Assembly: GCA_964558295.1 (NCBI GenBank)
Contig: CAZLDQ010000143.1
Span: 1 to 14,940 of the forward strand
Origin: JBDKTH01 sp964558295
GTDB lineage: Bacteria; Planctomycetota; Planctomycetia; Pirellulales; Thermoguttaceae
Length of the DNA stretch: 14,940 bases
Direction of reading: 5' to 3'
In this document: one piece after another, positions 13,836 through 14,940 of the stretch
How positions within the stretch are numbered: the first letter of the stretch is position 1
Layout of the letters: each line of letters starts with the position of its first letter
Notes under the pieces: model-generated
What the model saw: only the letters and a program-made list of their open reading frames with translations
The model's database searches: none
Told to the model about the DNA's origin: nothing
Translations under genes and position numbers: made by a program

Positions 13836-14609
13836 CTAGACCTGGAGCCGCTTGACCACTTTTCGCACCAAAGGGCGTGGCACGAGTCGGACGGCGAGGG
13901 TGCCGAGCTTGTTCAAGATGCCTGGGACGACCAGGACCTTGCCGCGTCGAAAACCCCGATATCCGGCCTCGGCGACGCTCCGGGCATCGGCCATGCCCAG
14001 TCGGAAAAGGATCTTGTGTTCCAGATCGGCTACGGCGGCGAAGCCGGTCGCCGTGGGGCCGGGCGCCAGGCAAGTGACGTGCAGTCCGCTGCCGGCGACC
14101 TCTTCGGCCAGCGCCTCGGTGAACGACAAGACATAGGCTTTCGTTGCATAGTAGACGGCCAAATAGGGACCGGGCTGAAAGGCGGCCGTGGAGCCGACGT
14201 TGAGAACCCCGCCAAACCGTCGCCCACACATTCCGGGCAAAAACAGCCGCGTCAGGTGCGTCAGTGCAACGATGTTCACCTGGATCATGTCCAATTGCCG
14301 TTCCAGCGGCAATTCGGCGATTGATCCGCCGGCGCCGAAGCCCGCATTGTTGACGACGACATCGACGGTCACGTTCTCGGCGGCCAAGGTCTCGAAGATT
14401 TCTTCAGGACTCTGCGGATCGGCCAGATCCTTGACCATGACCCGGACCTTGATCCCATGCGTTTCTTGCAATTCGTCGGCCAACTCGTCGAGCTTCGCCT
14501 GATTGCGAGCCACGAGGACCAGGTTGCTCTTATCCGCGGCAAACAGCCTTGCCAATTCGCGTCCGATTCCCGACGATGCTCCCGTAATCAGGGCAGTCTC
14601 CGTTGGCAT
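13836..14609 (-). CDS. Short-chain dehydrogenase/reductase (classical SDR, DltE-like)
   Basis: This is a 257-residue NAD(P)H-dependent oxidoreductase with a Rossmann fold. Cofactor glycine motif TGASSGIG (9-16) and NNAG (87-90) are present, together with catalytic Asn112, Ser140 and the Y-x-x-x-K pair Tyr153/Lys157. VARN at 33-36 after the second strand, with Arg35, favours NADPH. LAPGPTATGF follows the active site as usual. The C-terminus (about 230-257: VVPGILNKLGTLAVRLVPRPLVRKVVKRLQV) is hydrophobic and basic, like SDRs of the COG0300 group that associate with membranes. The substrate is unknown. AAGGAG about nine bases upstream supports ATG 14609. It is a single-gene unit. Confidence 0.95.
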   Translation of the reverse strand: MPTETALITGASSGIGRELARLFAADKSNLVLVARNQAKLDELADELQETHGIKVRVMVKDLADPQSPEEIFETLAAENVTVDVVVNNAGFGAGGSIAELPLERQLDMIQVNIVALTHLTRLFLPGMCGRRFGGVLNVGSTAAFQPGPYLAVYYATKAYVLSFTEALAEEVAGSGLHVTCLAPGPTATGFAAVADLEHKILFRLGMADARSVAEAGYRGFRRGKVLVVPGILNKLGTLAVRLVPRPLVRKVVKRLQV

Positions 14610-14940
14610 GACTCGGCTCCTTCTTCACCATGATTTCATGTCATGGCGACTGTTCGGGGCTTGCCCGGCTCGATCCCCCACGGGATTCGGGCGGTCGCCA
14701 CAATCTCGCGGTGAGTCTTTCGCACCGCCACGAATGAACCTACCCGATCTGTTGGCACAATTTCTAGTCTTTTTTTTGGCGAGACGGCAAAAGCAGCAAA
14801 CCGTGGGACCGCCCCGGGGGGAACCGAAGGCCACGCCGACTTGCCACGCCGCAAAACGCGAAGGAGGTAAGGTTGCCTGGCATCCCTAGCAGCCCGTTGA
14901 ACAAGTCACTTTCGGCCAGCTGAGTTGTCCAAGGGGCAAG
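14610..14940. other. Terminal region, no convincing gene
   Basis: Open frames here are shadows without domains. Eight consecutive T (14770-14777) lack a preceding stem. An AAGGAGGT-like sequence near 14862-14870 leads into a TTG frame that stops after about 16 codons within the window, so it is not a supported start. The last 60 bases could belong to an element that continues beyond the window, but I cannot identify one. Confidence 0.4.

Noticed and set aside
13836..14609. Possible link of the short-chain dehydrogenase to the phosphopantetheinyl transferase as a polyketide or fatty acid pathway
   Set aside because: The genes are convergent, separated by 240 non-coding bases, and no synthase or carrier protein is present; the SDR type is generic.
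14880..14940. A possible insertion sequence end at the window edge
   Set aside because: No transposase, target duplication or matching inverted end is visible in the window.

Overview
The window looks like a chromosomal segment from a GC-rich bacterium, most likely a member of the Planctomycetota. The grounds are indirect: long non-coding gaps, GTG/TTG starts, a hibernation-factor/triple-Hsp20 stress cluster, and an exported hypothetical protein of planctomycete style. No rRNA or other marker gene is present, so this placement is inference. I see no tRNA, rRNA, CRISPR array or intact insertion sequence.

Layout. Positions 177-1691 (+) encode a sodium:solute symporter. Positions 2019-2744 (+) encode a Tat-exported protein with two YHS-like zinc-ribbon segments and a C-terminal rubredoxin-type knuckle. 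Facing it is a four-gene minus-strand operon (6238 down to 2961): a thioredoxin-fold lipoprotein with a Cys-rich tail, an FtsX/MacB-type permease, its ATPase, and an ArsR-family repressor with a C-terminal Cys-Cys. Upstream of this operon lies an AT-rich double inverted repeat (6330-6380) that looks like the ArsR operator. I regard this as the most interesting system in the window: a self-regulated, cysteine-rich ABC export or repair module that probably responds to a thiophilic metal(loid) or thiol stress.

After about 780 bases with no convincing gene, which hold one strong long hairpin, comes a stress cluster. A short HPF/RaiA-like ribosome hibernation protein (minus) is divergent from three consecutive hsp20 genes (plus). 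The first hsp20 is preceded by a near-consensus sigma-54 promoter. Then come serC (phosphoserine aminotransferase, plus) with a strong UUCG-loop terminator shared with a convergent orphan ECF sigma factor gene (minus).

Divergent from the sigma factor is an exported protein of unknown function, four bases ahead of a 4'-phosphopantetheinyl transferase. The window ends with a heptamer repeat tract, a classical short-chain dehydrogenase (minus) and about 330 bases of apparently non-coding DNA.
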